Assembly: GCF_031180885.1 (NCBI RefSeq)
Contig: NZ_JAPSLK010000021.1
Span: forward strand, 1 to 64,000
DNA length: 64,000 nucleotides
From: Saccharothrix sp.
GTDB taxonomy: Bacteria; Actinomycetota; Actinomycetes; Mycobacteriales; Pseudonocardiaceae
Direction: 5' to 3'
Program-made: the position numbers and the translations under genes
Notes under the pieces: generated by a model
Database searches by the model: none
The model's input: the letters and a program-made list of their open reading frames with translations, nothing else
What the model was told of the DNA's origin: nothing
Shown here: positions 34,458 through 42,883 of the stretch, one piece after another
Position numbering within the stretch: position 1 is the first letter of the stretch
Layout of the letters: each line of letters opens with the position of its first letter

Positions 34458-35036
34458 ATGTCGGACGCTCGGATGTTGACCCGCGCGGCGGGGTTGTTCG
34501 TGGAGATCGTGGACTCGGTTCGGCCGGAGCAGTGGGGTGCCGCGACCCCGTGTGCGGAGTACGACGTGCGCGGGCTCGCGCACCACCTGCTGTTCTGGGG
34601 ACCGTCGCTGGTCGGGGCGGGCAGGAAGGAGGCCGTGCCGCCGCTGGGTGAGGCGGAGTCGGACGTCGAGCCGGTGGCGGACTGGCCGACCGCGTTGAAG
34701 GAGCACGTCGCGCGGACCGTGGAGGCGTGGAGCGGGCCGGGTTCGTGGGACGGGATCACGCACATGGGCGGGCCGATGGAGCTGCCCGCGTCGATGGTCG
34801 GCGGGATGGTGGTCGGCGAGTTCGTGATCCACGGGTGGGACCTCGCGCGGGCCACCGGGCAGGACGTCGTGTGGGACGAGGACCTGCTGGAGTACCTGCT
34901 GGGCGAGGTGGAGAAGACCGCGCAGATGGGGCGGGACATGGGCATCTACGGGCCGGAGGTGGAGGTCGCGGAGACCGCGCCGGTCCTGCACCGGGTGCTC
35001 GGGTTGAGCGGCCGGGACCCTCACTGGTCGAGGTAG
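34458..35036 (+). CDS. TIGR03086-family (DinB/maleylpyruvate-isomerase-like) metal-binding protein
   Basis: 192 aa four-helix DinB-like protein. Markers: WGAATPCAEYDVRGLAHHLLFW near 26-47, with the first metal His, and GGMVVGEFVIHGWDLARATG near 114-133, with the second metal His. The fold is shared with mycothiol-dependent maleylpyruvate isomerase, and many members are thought to be mycothiol S-transferases. Its own substrate is unknown. ATG 34458; divergent from the AraC gene with 64 bp between; convergent 16-bp overlap with the CobW-type gene. Confidence 0.85.
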   Translation: MSDARMLTRAAGLFVEIVDSVRPEQWGAATPCAEYDVRGLAHHLLFWGPSLVGAGRKEAVPPLGEAESDVEPVADWPTALKEHVARTVEAWSGPGSWDGITHMGGPMELPASMVGGMVVGEFVIHGWDLARATGQDVVWDEDLLEYLLGEVEKTAQMGRDMGIYGPEVEVAETAPVLHRVLGLSGRDPHWSR

Positions 35037-35986
35037 CGCAGCACTTCCAGCATCGACTGCGGGTCCACGGAGGAGGGGTCGGGTTCGACGCAGTCGTCCA
35101 GGGCTTTGCGGATCGCGTCGCGGTCGAGGTCGGTGCCGATCAGGACCAGCTGGGTGCGGCGCGGGACGTCGCCCCACTGGTCGCGGTCGAAGCGCAGGAA
35201 CGCGCCCACGGTGTGCAGGGTGAACCGCTGGCGGTGGCCGGGGACGTCGAAGCGCACGAAGCCCTTGATGCGGTAGAGGCCGGGTGGGCGGTGGTCGAGG
35301 AAGTGCATGAGGCGGGTCGGGTTCATCGCGTCGGCGGTGAACTCGACGCTGTCGTAGTGGACGTGGACGTGGTCCTCTTCCAGGAGGTCCTCGAACGACA
35401 GCTGGCCGTGGGTTTCGCGGGGTTTCGGGTCGAAGAGGAGGGCCGGGTCGACGCGGCCGTGCGTGACGGCGGTGATCGGGACACCCGGCGTGAGGCGGTC
35501 GATCCGGTCGACGAGTTCGGCGGTGTTCGCGACCCGGTCGGTCTTGTTGAGCACCACGAGGTCCGCGACGCGCAGGTGCCGTTCGAGGTCGTCGGGGAAC
35601 TCGGCGGCGTCGACCAGCAGCACCAGGCCGCCGTAGGACAGGCGCGGGTTCTCGCTGGCCAGCACCATGCGCGCCATGGCTTGCGGCTCGGCCAGGCCGC
35701 TGGCCTCGATGACGATCACGTCGACCTGCGAATCGAGCTTGGCGAGCATCTCGTCGAGCCCGGACACGTCGACCGCGCAGCACAGGCAGCCGTTGCTGAG
35801 GGAGACGGTCGATTCGACCTGGCCGGCCACGCTCATCGCGTCGATGCCGATGGCGCCGAAGTCGTTGACGACCACGCCGATGCGGGTGCCGCGGGCGCCG
35901 GCGAGGAGGTGGTTGAGCAGGGTTGTCTTGCCGGCGCCCAGGAAACCCGCGACGACGATCACCGGGAGCCGTTTCACCCGGCCCAT
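35021..35986 (-). CDS. CobW/COG0523-family GTP-binding metallochaperone
   Basis: 321 aa. G1 motif GFLGAGKTT at 14-22; the metal motif GCLCC at 66-70 (CxCC); G-motif NKTDR; and the CobW C-terminal domain GLYRIKGFVRFD ... RTQLVLIGTDLDRDAIRKALDDC. COG0523 proteins load zinc or other metals into client enzymes under limitation. The client is unknown. No Zur box was recognised, and the -10-like TAGCAT overlaps the start codon at 35986. It has no evident operon partner. Confidence 0.9.
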   Translation of the reverse strand: MGRVKRLPVIVVAGFLGAGKTTLLNHLLAGARGTRIGVVVNDFGAIGIDAMSVAGQVESTVSLSNGCLCCAVDVSGLDEMLAKLDSQVDVIVIEASGLAEPQAMARMVLASENPRLSYGGLVLLVDAAEFPDDLERHLRVADLVVLNKTDRVANTAELVDRIDRLTPGVPITAVTHGRVDPALLFDPKPRETHGQLSFEDLLEEDHVHVHYDSVEFTADAMNPTRLMHFLDHRPPGLYRIKGFVRFDVPGHRQRFTLHTVGAFLRFDRDQWGDVPRRTQLVLIGTDLDRDAIRKALDDCVEPDPSSVDPQSMLEVLRYLDQ

Positions 35987-36085
35987 GCTAGCGGCGGCCG
36001 CGGTGGCGGTGATGGCGGCGGTCGTGGGGCAGGCTGCCAGATTTTCGCGCCGCAGGCGCTGCTTTTGCTCGGGCTATCAGCCACA

Positions 36086-36231
36086 GGAAGGGCCTCGGTT
36101 CGTCCCCCGTACGGCCTGGGCGCAGCCCAACCGCCTTCGCCCTTCTTGGCAACCAGCGTTTCCGGTTGCCAAGAAGGGCGAAGGGTGGTTGCCTCCGGCA
36201 GGCCGTACGCGGGACGAACCGACGCCCTTCC
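36086..36231. repeat. Long imperfect palindrome A (two ~68-bp arms)
   Basis: Left arm 36086-36154 and right arm 36164-36231 are inverted copies with only a 9-base loop. Outer match: GGAAGGGCxTCGGTTCGTCCC; then xCGTACGGCCTG; inner match: CCTTCGCCCTTCTTGGCAACC. A mismatched patch lies between. It could extrude as a cruciform or fold as a long RNA hairpin. The target duplication of the IS element at 36241 starts inside the outer tail of its right arm. No protein is encoded. Confidence 0.85.
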
Positions 36232-36240
36232 ACCCCCCGG

Positions 36241-37575
36241 CAGGGTTCCGGCAAAGTCGGTTTGTGCTGTTCAGGCTGTGATTCCGAAGAGTTGGAGTGG
36301 TCGTTCGGGGTTGCGGGCGGTGTGGCGTAGTGCTTTGGCGATGTTGGTGGCGCCTTGGTGTCGGTGGGCGTTGATGGCGAGGTTGCGCAGGCTAGCCATG
36401 ACGCGGGGTGCGTTGCCGGTGCGGATGCGGGAGGCGTCCTCGGTGTAGGTGACGTCGCGGACCCAGTGGAGTCTGTTCTCGATGTGCCAGTGCTGTCGTA
36501 GGTGGGCGGCGATGCGGTCGGGTGTGGCGTCGGGGCCGGTGAGGCTGGTGACGCCCAGTTCGGCGTAGGCGCTGCGGGTGCCGGTGGCGTGGTGGTGGGT
36601 GTAGCGCTCGACCAGGAAGGCGTGGGCGGCGTGCGGGAAGTCGACCACCGCCCGGTCGTGGCCGCCCACGGGCATGACCCGGATGGTGCGGCGTTCGGTG
36701 CGGCCGTGGCCGCGGTCGAGGGTCTCCAGCGCCGGGATCTCGTGCCAGGGCAGGGTGTCCAGTTGCGGGAACACCCTGCTCCACCCGGTTTTGACGGTCA
36801 GCACGAAGTGGGCGCCTCGCGTGTGCAGGTAGTCGGCGTTGGCGCGGGTGGTGTGCAGGGCGTCGGCGGTGACCACCACCCCGGCCAGGTCCAGGGTGTC
36901 CAGCAGCGGGGCGAACGCGGCCGGCTCCCCGCCTCCGCCGGGCGAGGCCTGGCGTTGCGCGAGCACGATGCCGTCGTCGTGGCGCAGCGCCGCCACCAGC
37001 TGCACCCCGCTGCCGCCTTCGCGCGGATAGGTGCCGGCCAGCGACTTGCCGTCCACCGCCACCACCACCGGCCCGTCGGGTTCGCGTGCGGGTTCGCGTC
37101 GGGCGGTCCAGGCCGAGACCGCGGCGTCCACCGCGTCACCGTCCACCCGCGACAACACCCTCCGGATCGTGGACTCCCCCGGCGCCACCCACCGGCCGCC
37201 GCGCGGGTCCACCCGCACCCCCAAACGGGCCAGCAACGCCTGCGGCGCATCCGCCGCCCACTCCCCGATCGCCGCGAACGACCTCGCCCCGGCCGCCACC
37301 GCCGCCGCGGCCACCACCAGCACCGACACCAGCGAATGCCGCACACCACGAGGGTCACGCGGGTCCGGCACCGCCTCCAGAAACCCCCGCAGATCCGGCA
37401 CCTCGTCCACCGGAACCGACCCCAACCCGACCACCACATCCGGGATCGGGCACGATAAACCAGCGGGCACGACACCTCACCCGATCATGGGACCTAGACA
37501 CTCACATGATCAACCAGGCGTCGTGCCCGACCCACACCGGGGCACACCAGCCACAACGACTTTGCCGGAACCCTG
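36241..37575 (-). mobile_element. ISAs1-family insertion sequence, complete
   Basis: 1335 bp bounded by perfect 19-bp terminal inverted repeats: CAGGGTTCCGGCAAAGTCG at 36241-36259 and its complement at 37557-37575. The direct repeat CCACCCCCCGG flanks it (36230-36240 and 37576-37586), a target duplication of 10-11 bp. One full transposase gene fills it. Intact ends, duplication and reading frame show recent insertion. Confidence 0.92.
36271..37470 (-). CDS. ISAs1-family DDE transposase
   Basis: 399 aa, full length. The N-terminal part has the family box [23 protein letters not shown] residues are read in [13 protein letters not shown] (first Asp), [18 protein letters not shown] (second Asp) and the [23 protein letters not shown] block (Glu region). 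The GTG at 37470 opens the frame; the stop lies 12 bp inside the left repeat. It would cut and paste the element. No frameshift is seen, so it should be active. Confidence 0.92.
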   Translation of the reverse strand: MPAGLSCPIPDVVVGLGSVPVDEVPDLRGFLEAVPDPRDPRGVRHSLVSVLVVAAAAVAAGARSFAAIGEWAADAPQALLARLGVRVDPRGGRWVAPGESTIRRVLSRVDGDAVDAAVSAWTARREPAREPDGPVVVAVDGKSLAGTYPREGGSGVQLVAALRHDDGIVLAQRQASPGGGGEPAAFAPLLDTLDLAGVVVTADALHTTRANADYLHTRGAHFVLTVKTGWSRVFPQLDTLPWHEIPALETLDRGHGRTERRTIRVMPVGGHDRAVVDFPHAAHAFLVERYTHHHATGTRSAYAELGVTSLTGPDATPDRIAAHLRQHWHIENRLHWVRDVTYTEDASRIRTGNAPRVMASLRNLAINAHRHQGATNIAKALRHTARNPERPLQLFGITA

Positions 37576-37639
37576 CCACCCCCCGGGGGCCTGCCGCGCG
37601 GCGAGCGCCGCTTGTAGCTTTTGATCTTTCAAGCTTTTG

Positions 37640-37760
37640 ATCTTGAGAGCGCGGAGCGCGTCCGCTTGAGAGCGCGCAGCGCGGCTTCTAGAGCGCGGAG
37701 CGCGTTCCTCCTCCAGTAGCGCGGAGCGCGTTGCGTCTACACGCGCGAAGCGTGGATTTG
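37640..37760. repeat. Array of GAGCGCGGAGCGCG words left of palindrome B
   Basis: Four to five near-copies of AGCGCGGAGCGCG spaced about 23-25 bases apart. They are preceded by a direct repeat of AGCTTTTGATCTT at ~37617-37643. On the far side of palindrome B the complementary GCGCTGCGCGC words occur, so the two arrays can pair over the palindrome. Confidence 0.7.
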
Positions 37761-37839
37761 AGCAGGTGAGCGCCGGTTTAAAGATTAGAAGCGCCTCGCC
37801 GGCGGGCGAGCCGCCAAGGATGACACAACTGCAAGAGCG

Positions 37840-38008
37840 GGGCTTCTTGCTTGTGTCATCCCCGCATGGCCCGGCAAAGCCGACCACAGATTTCCCGGGT
37901 GCCGCTAAAAACTTTTGCTCGTTCCTCGCAAAACTTTTCGGCTGCACCCGGGAAATCTGTGGTAGCCCTTCGGGCGGGCCATACGGGGATGACACAAGCA
38001 AGAAGCCC
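37840..38008. repeat. Long imperfect palindrome B (~82-bp arms)
   Basis: The first 25 bases (GGGCTTCTTGCTTGTGTCAT plus CCCCG) are exactly complementary to the last 25. ACCACAGATTTCCCGGGTGC at 37883-37902 pairs with 37944-37963. The core AAAACTTTTGC / GCAAAACTTTT is near 37910-37937. No gene is present. Small open frames (for example 37766-38161) read the two arms as related peptides and look accidental. Confidence 0.85.
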
Positions 38009-38050
38009 GGGTTGGGGTGTGTGCCCCGGCGGCACTGCCCGACGGCGCTG

Positions 38051-38110
38051 CGCGCCCAAAGCAGGCGCTACGCGCCTGAAGCGTGCGCTGCGCGCCTGAA
38101 GCGTGCGCTG
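38051..38110. repeat. 20-bp tandem repeat right of palindrome B
   Basis: CGCGCCTGAAGCGTGCGCTG occurs twice in tandem at 38071-38090 and 38091-38110. A degenerate copy is at 38051-38070 and a partial one follows. It is the inverted counterpart in composition of the left GCGC array. Confidence 0.85.
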
Positions 38111-38147
38111 CGCGGAAGAGCGAGGCGCTGTGAGTGGGTGGAGTGGG

Positions 38148-38696
38148 TCACGAGGACATGAAGTCGATGAACATGTCCATGGCGGCCGTCACTGCCTCGA
38201 CGTCGTCGGTCGCGACCAGGTCCAGCAGGAGGCCTCGGGTGACCGCCAGGCCCAGTCTGGCGCGGACCTCGGCTTGCTCGGGTGGGTAGCCGCGGGCGCG
38301 TTCGAACTCGGCGATCGGCTCGACCCAGGACTCGACGATGCCGTCCATCAGGGCGGTCGTGCCTTTCCGGCCTTGAGCGGCTTGGCCGTACAGTTCGAAG
38401 AAGAGGCGTTCGTGGGCCCGTAGGGCCGGGTCGGTCAGGGCGCGCCAGAACTGGCGGGCCAGGTCGGCGTGGTCGGTGGCCTTCAGGGAGGACAGCAAGG
38501 CGCGCTGGTTCGCCTCCACCGCCCGCACCACTTCGACCAGCAGGCCCTCCTTCGACCCGAAGTGGTAGATGAGCATTCGATGGCTGGTGTTCACAGCGGC
38601 GGCGATCTGGCGGAGACTGAGGTCGCCCAGGCCGTGTCGGGACAGGTGGTCGACGACCTGGTCGAGCAGACGGGTTCTGGCCTCTTGTTCACCCAT
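38148..38696 (-). CDS. TetR-family repressor
   Basis: 182 aa. HTH: RTRLLDQVVDHLSRHGLGDLSLRQIAAAVNTSHRMLIYHFGSKEGLLVEVV (~7-57). The C-terminal domain (FWRALTDPALRAHERLFFELYGQAAQG) is of a known but unnamed TetR class. It very likely represses itself and the divergent SRPBCC gene: two 16-bp palindromes lie across both start codons. ATG 38696 overlaps the first palindrome. Confidence 0.9.
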   Translation of the reverse strand: MGEQEARTRLLDQVVDHLSRHGLGDLSLRQIAAAVNTSHRMLIYHFGSKEGLLVEVVRAVEANQRALLSSLKATDHADLARQFWRALTDPALRAHERLFFELYGQAAQGRKGTTALMDGIVESWVEPIAEFERARGYPPEQAEVRARLGLAVTRGLLLDLVATDDVEAVTAAMDMFIDFMSS

Positions 38697-38727
38697 GTAC
38701 CAGATGGTACATGTACCACATGGTACA
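38696..38727. promoter_or_regulatory. Tandem palindromic operators TGTACCAGATGGTACA and TGTACCACATGGTACA
   Basis: Two 16-bp near-identical palindromes abut (38696-38711, 38712-38727). They cover the start codon of the TetR gene on one strand and the candidate start codons of the SRPBCC gene on the other. This is a clear TetR autoregulatory site. Confidence 0.85.
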
Positions 38728-39148
38728 GAGAGTGGACGTCACCGTGCACAGCGCCGCACCGCCGGCGCGGGTGTACCGGTTCGCGGCGGACAGTTCGACC
38801 TGGCCGGACTGGTCCCCCGTGCTGCGCTACGAGCGCGAGAAGGCGGGCGACTCGCACGGCGTGGGCGAGGTGCGGGTGTTTCACAACCGCGGCAGGAGGA
38901 ACCCCACGCGCGAGGAGGTGGTCGAACTCACGCCGAACCGCAGGGTCGGCTACGTCTTGCTGTCCGGCCTGGCCATCCGCGACTACCGGGCCTTCATCGA
39001 CCTGGAGCCCGAGGGGGAAGGCACCCGCATCCGCTGGCACTCGTCGTTCCACCCCAAGGTGCCCGGCACCGGGTGGCTCTACCGACGCGTGTTGCGACTG
39101 GTGATCACCCAGTACGCCAAGGGGTTGGCCGCGCACGCCGAGAACTGA
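38711..39148 (+). CDS. SRPBCC (START-like) family protein
   Basis: 145 aa from ATG 38711; ATG 38720 or GTG 38732 (giving MDVTVHSAAPPARVYRFAAD) are equally possible and the last best fits the fold. The SRPBCC helix-grip fold is visible: VYRFAADSSTWPDWSPVLRYE, VGEVRVFHNRG, VVELTPNRRVGYVLLSGL and RIRWHSSFHPKVPGTGWLYRRVL. It probably binds a hydrophobic ligand. The divergent TetR and shared operators suggest the two form a small ligand-responsive unit. Confidence 0.8.
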   Translation: MYHMVQRVDVTVHSAAPPARVYRFAADSSTWPDWSPVLRYEREKAGDSHGVGEVRVFHNRGRRNPTREEVVELTPNRRVGYVLLSGLAIRDYRAFIDLEPEGEGTRIRWHSSFHPKVPGTGWLYRRVLRLVITQYAKGLAAHAEN

Positions 39149-39218
39149 GGTTTTCCACACCCCGGTGTGCGGTCCGCCTCATGGCCGGGGACCCCCGTGC
39201 GTCCATAGCGTGAGGATC

Positions 39219-39833
39219 ATGGATGTCAAGTGGGTCATCGACCTGATGGAGTCGTTCGGCGCGCCGGGCGCGGGCCTGGCGATCGCGCTGGAGAACCTGT
39301 TCCCGCCGCTGCCCAGCGAGGTGTTCCTGCCGCTGGCCGGGTTCACCGCGTCCCGCGGCGGCATGAGCCTGCTGGCCGCGATCCTGTGGACCACGGCCGG
39401 CTCGGTGGCGGGCGCGCTGGTGCTGTACTACGTGGGCGCGCTGCTCGGGCGGGACCGGGTGCGGCGGATCGCGGAGAAGATGCCGCTGGTCAAGGTCTCC
39501 GACGTGGACAAGACCGAGGACTGGTTCCGCCGGCACGGCCGCGCCACGGTGTTCTTCGGCCGGATGGTCCCGATCTTCCGCAGCCTGATCTCCATCCCCG
39601 CCGGGGTGGAACGCATGCCGCTGCCCACCTTCCTCGTGTTCACCGCCGCGGGCAGCGCGATCTGGAACACCGCCCTCATCCTCGCCGGCTACGCGCTGGG
39701 CGAGAACTGGCACCTGGTGGAGCGCTACACGGGCATCGCGTCCAAGGTCGTGGTCGGCGTCGTCGTGCTGGCCGTGGTGTGGTTCGTGGTGTCGCGGCTG
39801 GTCAACCGCCAGAAGGTTCAGGAACGCAGGTAG
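39219..39833 (+). CDS. DedA-family membrane protein
   Basis: 204 aa. DedA/SNARE-associated features: LENLFPPLPSEVFLPLAGF near 23-41, GALLGRDRVRR, FRRHGRATVFFGRMVPIFRSLISIPAGVERMP (~104-135) and a C-terminal span (VVVGVVVLAVVWFVV). DedA proteins are undecaprenyl-phosphate flippases or related transporters needed for envelope integrity. The start ATG 39219 has TAGCGT (39206-39211) 7 bases before it, so the mRNA is predicted leaderless. The end overlaps the convergent response regulator by 16 bp. Confidence 0.93.
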   Translation: MDVKWVIDLMESFGAPGAGLAIALENLFPPLPSEVFLPLAGFTASRGGMSLLAAILWTTAGSVAGALVLYYVGALLGRDRVRRIAEKMPLVKVSDVDKTEDWFRRHGRATVFFGRMVPIFRSLISIPAGVERMPLPTFLVFTAAGSAIWNTALILAGYALGENWHLVERYTGIASKVVVGVVVLAVVWFVVSRLVNRQKVQERR

Positions 39834-40456
39834 CGCAGGATCGCCAGCACCCGCCGGCTGTAACCGTCCACGTCGGACAGCCGCAGCTTGTCGAAGATCG
39901 AGTTCACGTGCTTCTCCACGGCGCTGCGCGAGACGTGCAGCTTCGCCGCGATCGCGTTGTTGGTGTGCCCCTCGGCCATGTGCGCCGGCACCTCCCGCTC
40001 CCGCTCGGTGAGCACGTCCAGCGGGTGCCCGGTGCGCGCGAGCAGGCGGCGCACCACCTCCGGGTCGAACGCGGCGCCGCCCGCGCCGACCCGGCGCAGC
40101 GCGTCGAGGAACTCCTCCACCTGCACGACCCGGTCCTTCAGCAGGTAGCCGACGCCGCCGGCGTGCTCACCGAACAGGTCGGAGGCGTAGCGCTGCTCCA
40201 CGTACTGCGACAGCACGAGCACGCCCACGTCCGGCAGGTCGCGCCGGATCTCCAGGGCCGCTTTGAGGCCTTCGTCGGTGTGCGTGGGCGGCATCCGGAC
40301 GTCGGTGACCACCACGTCCGGCCGGTGCGCGGCGACGGCCTTGAGCAGGGCCTCCGCGTCGCCGACCGAGGCCACGACCTCGTGGCCCTCCTCCGCCAGC
40401 AGCCGTGCCAGGCCCTCGCGCAGCAGCGTCGAGTCCTCGGCCAGGATCACCCGCAC
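39818..40456 (-). CDS. NarL/FixJ-type response regulator
   Basis: 212 aa. The receiver domain has the acidic pair ED at 7-8, the phosphoacceptor D52 (VVVTDVRMPP) and K in LLKDRVV. The LuxR HTH follows (LTEREREVPAHMAEGHTNNAIAAKLHVSRSAVEKHVNSIFDKL); the usual VLALMAEG reads VPAHMAEG here. It should be phosphorylated by the histidine kinase whose gene overlaps its start by 10 bp. Target genes are unknown. Confidence 0.93.
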   Translation of the reverse strand: MRVILAEDSTLLREGLARLLAEEGHEVVASVGDAEALLKAVAAHRPDVVVTDVRMPPTHTDEGLKAALEIRRDLPDVGVLVLSQYVEQRYASDLFGEHAGGVGYLLKDRVVQVEEFLDALRRVGAGGAAFDPEVVRRLLARTGHPLDVLTEREREVPAHMAEGHTNNAIAAKLHVSRSAVEKHVNSIFDKLRLSDVDGYSRRVLAILRYLRS

Positions 40457-41517
40457 GGGACCTCCGCGGTGATCACGGTCGGGCCGCCGACCGGGCTGTG
40501 CACGGCGAACGTCCCGTCCAGCGCCAGCACCCGCCGGGACAGGCCCGCGAGGCCGCCGCCCGCCGGGTCCGCGCCCCCGCCGCCGTCGTCCTCGACCCGC
40601 ACCCGCACGGCGCGCTCGTCGTCGGTGATGTCCACGCGGATCATCGTCGCACCCGAGTGCTTGACCGCGTTCGTCACCGCCTCCGACACCACGAAGTACA
40701 CCGCCGTCTCCACCTCCGGCCCGGTCCGGAACCGTCCACAGTGGATCCGCACCGGGATGGACGACCGGTCCGCCACCGCCTCCAGCGCCTCGGCCAAACC
40801 CAGGGCGTCCAGCGCGGCCGGGTACACCCGCCAGGCGACCTCGCGCAGGTCCTCCAGCACGTGCTGGGACTCCTCGTGGGCCTGCCGCAGCAGGTCGTCG
40901 GCGTGGTCGGGGTGCCGGCGCGCGCGGCCCAGCAGCATCCCCAGCGCCACCAGCCGCTGCTGGACGCCGTCGTGCAGGTCGCGCTCGATCCGCCGGCGCT
41001 CGGCGTCCACCGCCGCCACGATGCCCGCCCGGCTCAGCGACAGCTCCTCGATGCGCCGGCGCAGCAGCTCGGCCTCGCTGGGCCCGAGGTAGCGGCGCGC
41101 CACGCCGCGCTCCAGCGCCACCACCCCGCGGATGCCCTGGACCTCGATGTAGAGCAGCACGCCGCCGACCAGCGCCGTCCAGAGCGTGGCGGCCACGTCG
41201 TCCCGCAACTCGATGCCGTCCAAGCCGTTGCGCACGATCCGCACGCCGGCGATCACCCCTAGGGCGATGCCGTAGAACAGCCACGCCGGCACGACCCCGC
41301 CGAACAGCCCGACCGGGGCGCGCACGGCCAGGTACTTCACCGCCTGCGGCCGGGTCGGCGCGGCGCTGTCGATCTCCAGGAATCGCCGCAGCCGCCACCG
41401 CTCCAGGTCGGCGTACCGGGTCGCCACCGGGCGCGCGAACACCACCACCAGCAGACCGCCGATCCCGGTCGCGAACCCGAGCAGCAGTCCGGCGACGACG
41501 CGCACCCCCCGAAGCAC
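40447..41517 (-). CDS. NarL-type sensor histidine kinase
   Basis: 356 aa. Membrane segments are at ~6-28, 64-92 and 110-127. The HisKA_3 dimerisation box RRRIERDLHDGVQQRLVAL holds the phosphorylated His182. The HATPase domain has VVSEAVTNAVKHSGAT (N box) and DDGGGGADPAGGGLAGLSRRV (G boxes). No extracytoplasmic sensor domain is evident, so it senses in the membrane, probably envelope stress as in LiaS/DesK-like systems. GTG 41517. It is coupled to its regulator by a 10-bp overlap. Confidence 0.9.
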   Translation of the reverse strand: MLRGVRVVAGLLLGFATGIGGLLVVVFARPVATRYADLERWRLRRFLEIDSAAPTRPQAVKYLAVRAPVGLFGGVVPAWLFYGIALGVIAGVRIVRNGLDGIELRDDVAATLWTALVGGVLLYIEVQGIRGVVALERGVARRYLGPSEAELLRRRIEELSLSRAGIVAAVDAERRRIERDLHDGVQQRLVALGMLLGRARRHPDHADDLLRQAHEESQHVLEDLREVAWRVYPAALDALGLAEALEAVADRSSIPVRIHCGRFRTGPEVETAVYFVVSEAVTNAVKHSGATMIRVDITDDERAVRVRVEDDGGGGADPAGGGLAGLSRRVLALDGTFAVHSPVGGPTVITAEVPCG

Positions 41518-41584
41518 GTGGTCGAGGTTGGACGACCCGAACGTCGGATTGGCAGCGCTCGGCGGGCCGCTGAAGGATCATCCG

Positions 41585-42883
41585 ATGCGGTCGATCGCGC
41601 GGGTCGGGGCGGGGCAGGCGGGGATCGTGTTGTCGGCGGCGCTGGTCGCGGCCGGGTGGCGGGTCACGCTGTGCTCGGACCTCACCGCCGACGAGTACCT
41701 GGAGACGCCCGGGCGGCCCACCGCGTGCCTGTTCGGCGACCAGGTGGCCTGCGAAGCCGAACTGGGGCTGGACTTCTGGCCCGAGGCCCCGCGCGCGCAC
41801 CGCATCCGCCTGGACCTGCACGAGGACGGCGGGTCGGTGCTGTTCTCCGTCGACGCGCCGTTGCGGGGGCCGGCGCTGGCCGTGGACCAGCGGTTGAAGT
41901 TCGCGTTCGGGCTGCGGGAGTTGGCGCGGCGCGGGGTGCGGGTGGTGACCGGTTCGGTGTCGACGGGTGACCTGGACTCGTTGGCCGCGACGCACGACCT
42001 GGTCGTGGTGACGGTGGGGCACAAGGCTTTCACCGGGTTGTTCGCGCGTGACGACGCCCGCAGCACGCACTCGTCGGCGCAGCGGCAGCTCCTGATGGTG
42101 AACGTGCACGGGTACGACCTGGGGGCTTATCCGGAGCACCGGGACATCGTGTTCACGTTGGTGCCCGGGACGGTGGAGGTGTTCTGGGTCCCGTTCTGGG
42201 ACAAGGACGTCGGCGAGTCGCGGTCGATCCTGGTGGAGGCGGTGCCGGGCGGGCGCGCGGACCGGTTCCGGGATGTGACGTCGGCGTCCGAGGGGCTGGC
42301 GGCCTTGCGGTCGCTGGTGGACGAGTTCTTCCCCGTGCGGTCGGACTTCCTGGCCGGTGCCGCGCCGACTTCGGCCTGGCTCAAGGGTGCCGTGACGCCG
42401 GTGGTGCGGGACCCGGTCGCGGTGCTGCCGTCGGGTCGGCACGTGCTGGGGTTGGGTGACGCGGTGGTGCTCAACGACCCGCTGGCCGGGCAGGGTGCGA
42501 ACAACGCGACCCGGATGGCCCGGTTCTTCGCGGCCCGGCTGGACTCCTACGACGGGACGGCCGAGTGGCTGCGGGCGCGGTTCGACCAGTGGTGGGAGAC
42601 CGGGCGGTACGCCAACGCGTTCACCGACGGGATGCTCGCGCCGTTGAGGTCCTACCAGAAGGCGGTGCTGCTGGCGGCGTCGCGGGACCCGGTGATCGGG
42701 GAGCGGGTGTGGGAGGGGTTCAACGACCCGTCGTCGCTGTTCCCGTGGTTCTTCGACGCGCCGGCCGCGTGGGCTTACCTGGGGACGCGCGGGGTCGGGC
42801 GGTGGGACGTGCTGCGGTTGAAGGCGGCGGTGGCCCGCAAGGTGTTGGCGCGCAAGGTTTTCAGGCGGCCAGCTCCCGCGTGA
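41585..42883 (+). CDS. Styrene/indole monooxygenase (StyA-like) flavoprotein
   Basis: 432 aa. FAD-binding RVGAGQAGIVLSAALVAAGWRVTLCSD at the N-terminus. Middle and end: VNVHGYDLG, VFWVPFWDKDVGESRSILVEAVPGG, SAWLKGAVTPVVRDPVAVLPSGRHVLGLGDAVVLNDPLAGQGANNATRMA. This is the StyA-type group E monooxygenase fold, which epoxidises styrene or oxidises indole using reduced FAD from a separate reductase. No StyB-like reductase is adjacent. The start ATG 41585 begins at the FAD motif; the longer frame from 41528 lacks support. It converges with a second flavoprotein gene. Confidence 0.8.
   Translation: MRSIARVGAGQAGIVLSAALVAAGWRVTLCSDLTADEYLETPGRPTACLFGDQVACEAELGLDFWPEAPRAHRIRLDLHEDGGSVLFSVDAPLRGPALAVDQRLKFAFGLRELARRGVRVVTGSVSTGDLDSLAATHDLVVVTVGHKAFTGLFARDDARSTHSSAQRQLLMVNVHGYDLGAYPEHRDIVFTLVPGTVEVFWVPFWDKDVGESRSILVEAVPGGRADRFRDVTSASEGLAALRSLVDEFFPVRSDFLAGAAPTSAWLKGAVTPVVRDPVAVLPSGRHVLGLGDAVVLNDPLAGQGANNATRMARFFAARLDSYDGTAEWLRARFDQWWETGRYANAFTDGMLAPLRSYQKAVLLAASRDPVIGERVWEGFNDPSSLFPWFFDAPAAWAYLGTRGVGRWDVLRLKAAVARKVLARKVFRRPAPA

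Noticed and set aside
36502..37640. Plus-strand genes opposite the transposase
   Set aside because: Mirror frames of the high-GC transposase gene with low-complexity His/Arg/Pro content.
37766..38161. Open frame through palindrome B as a gene
   Set aside because: Its two halves are translations of the two arms of the inverted repeat, with no RBS and no protein-like composition.
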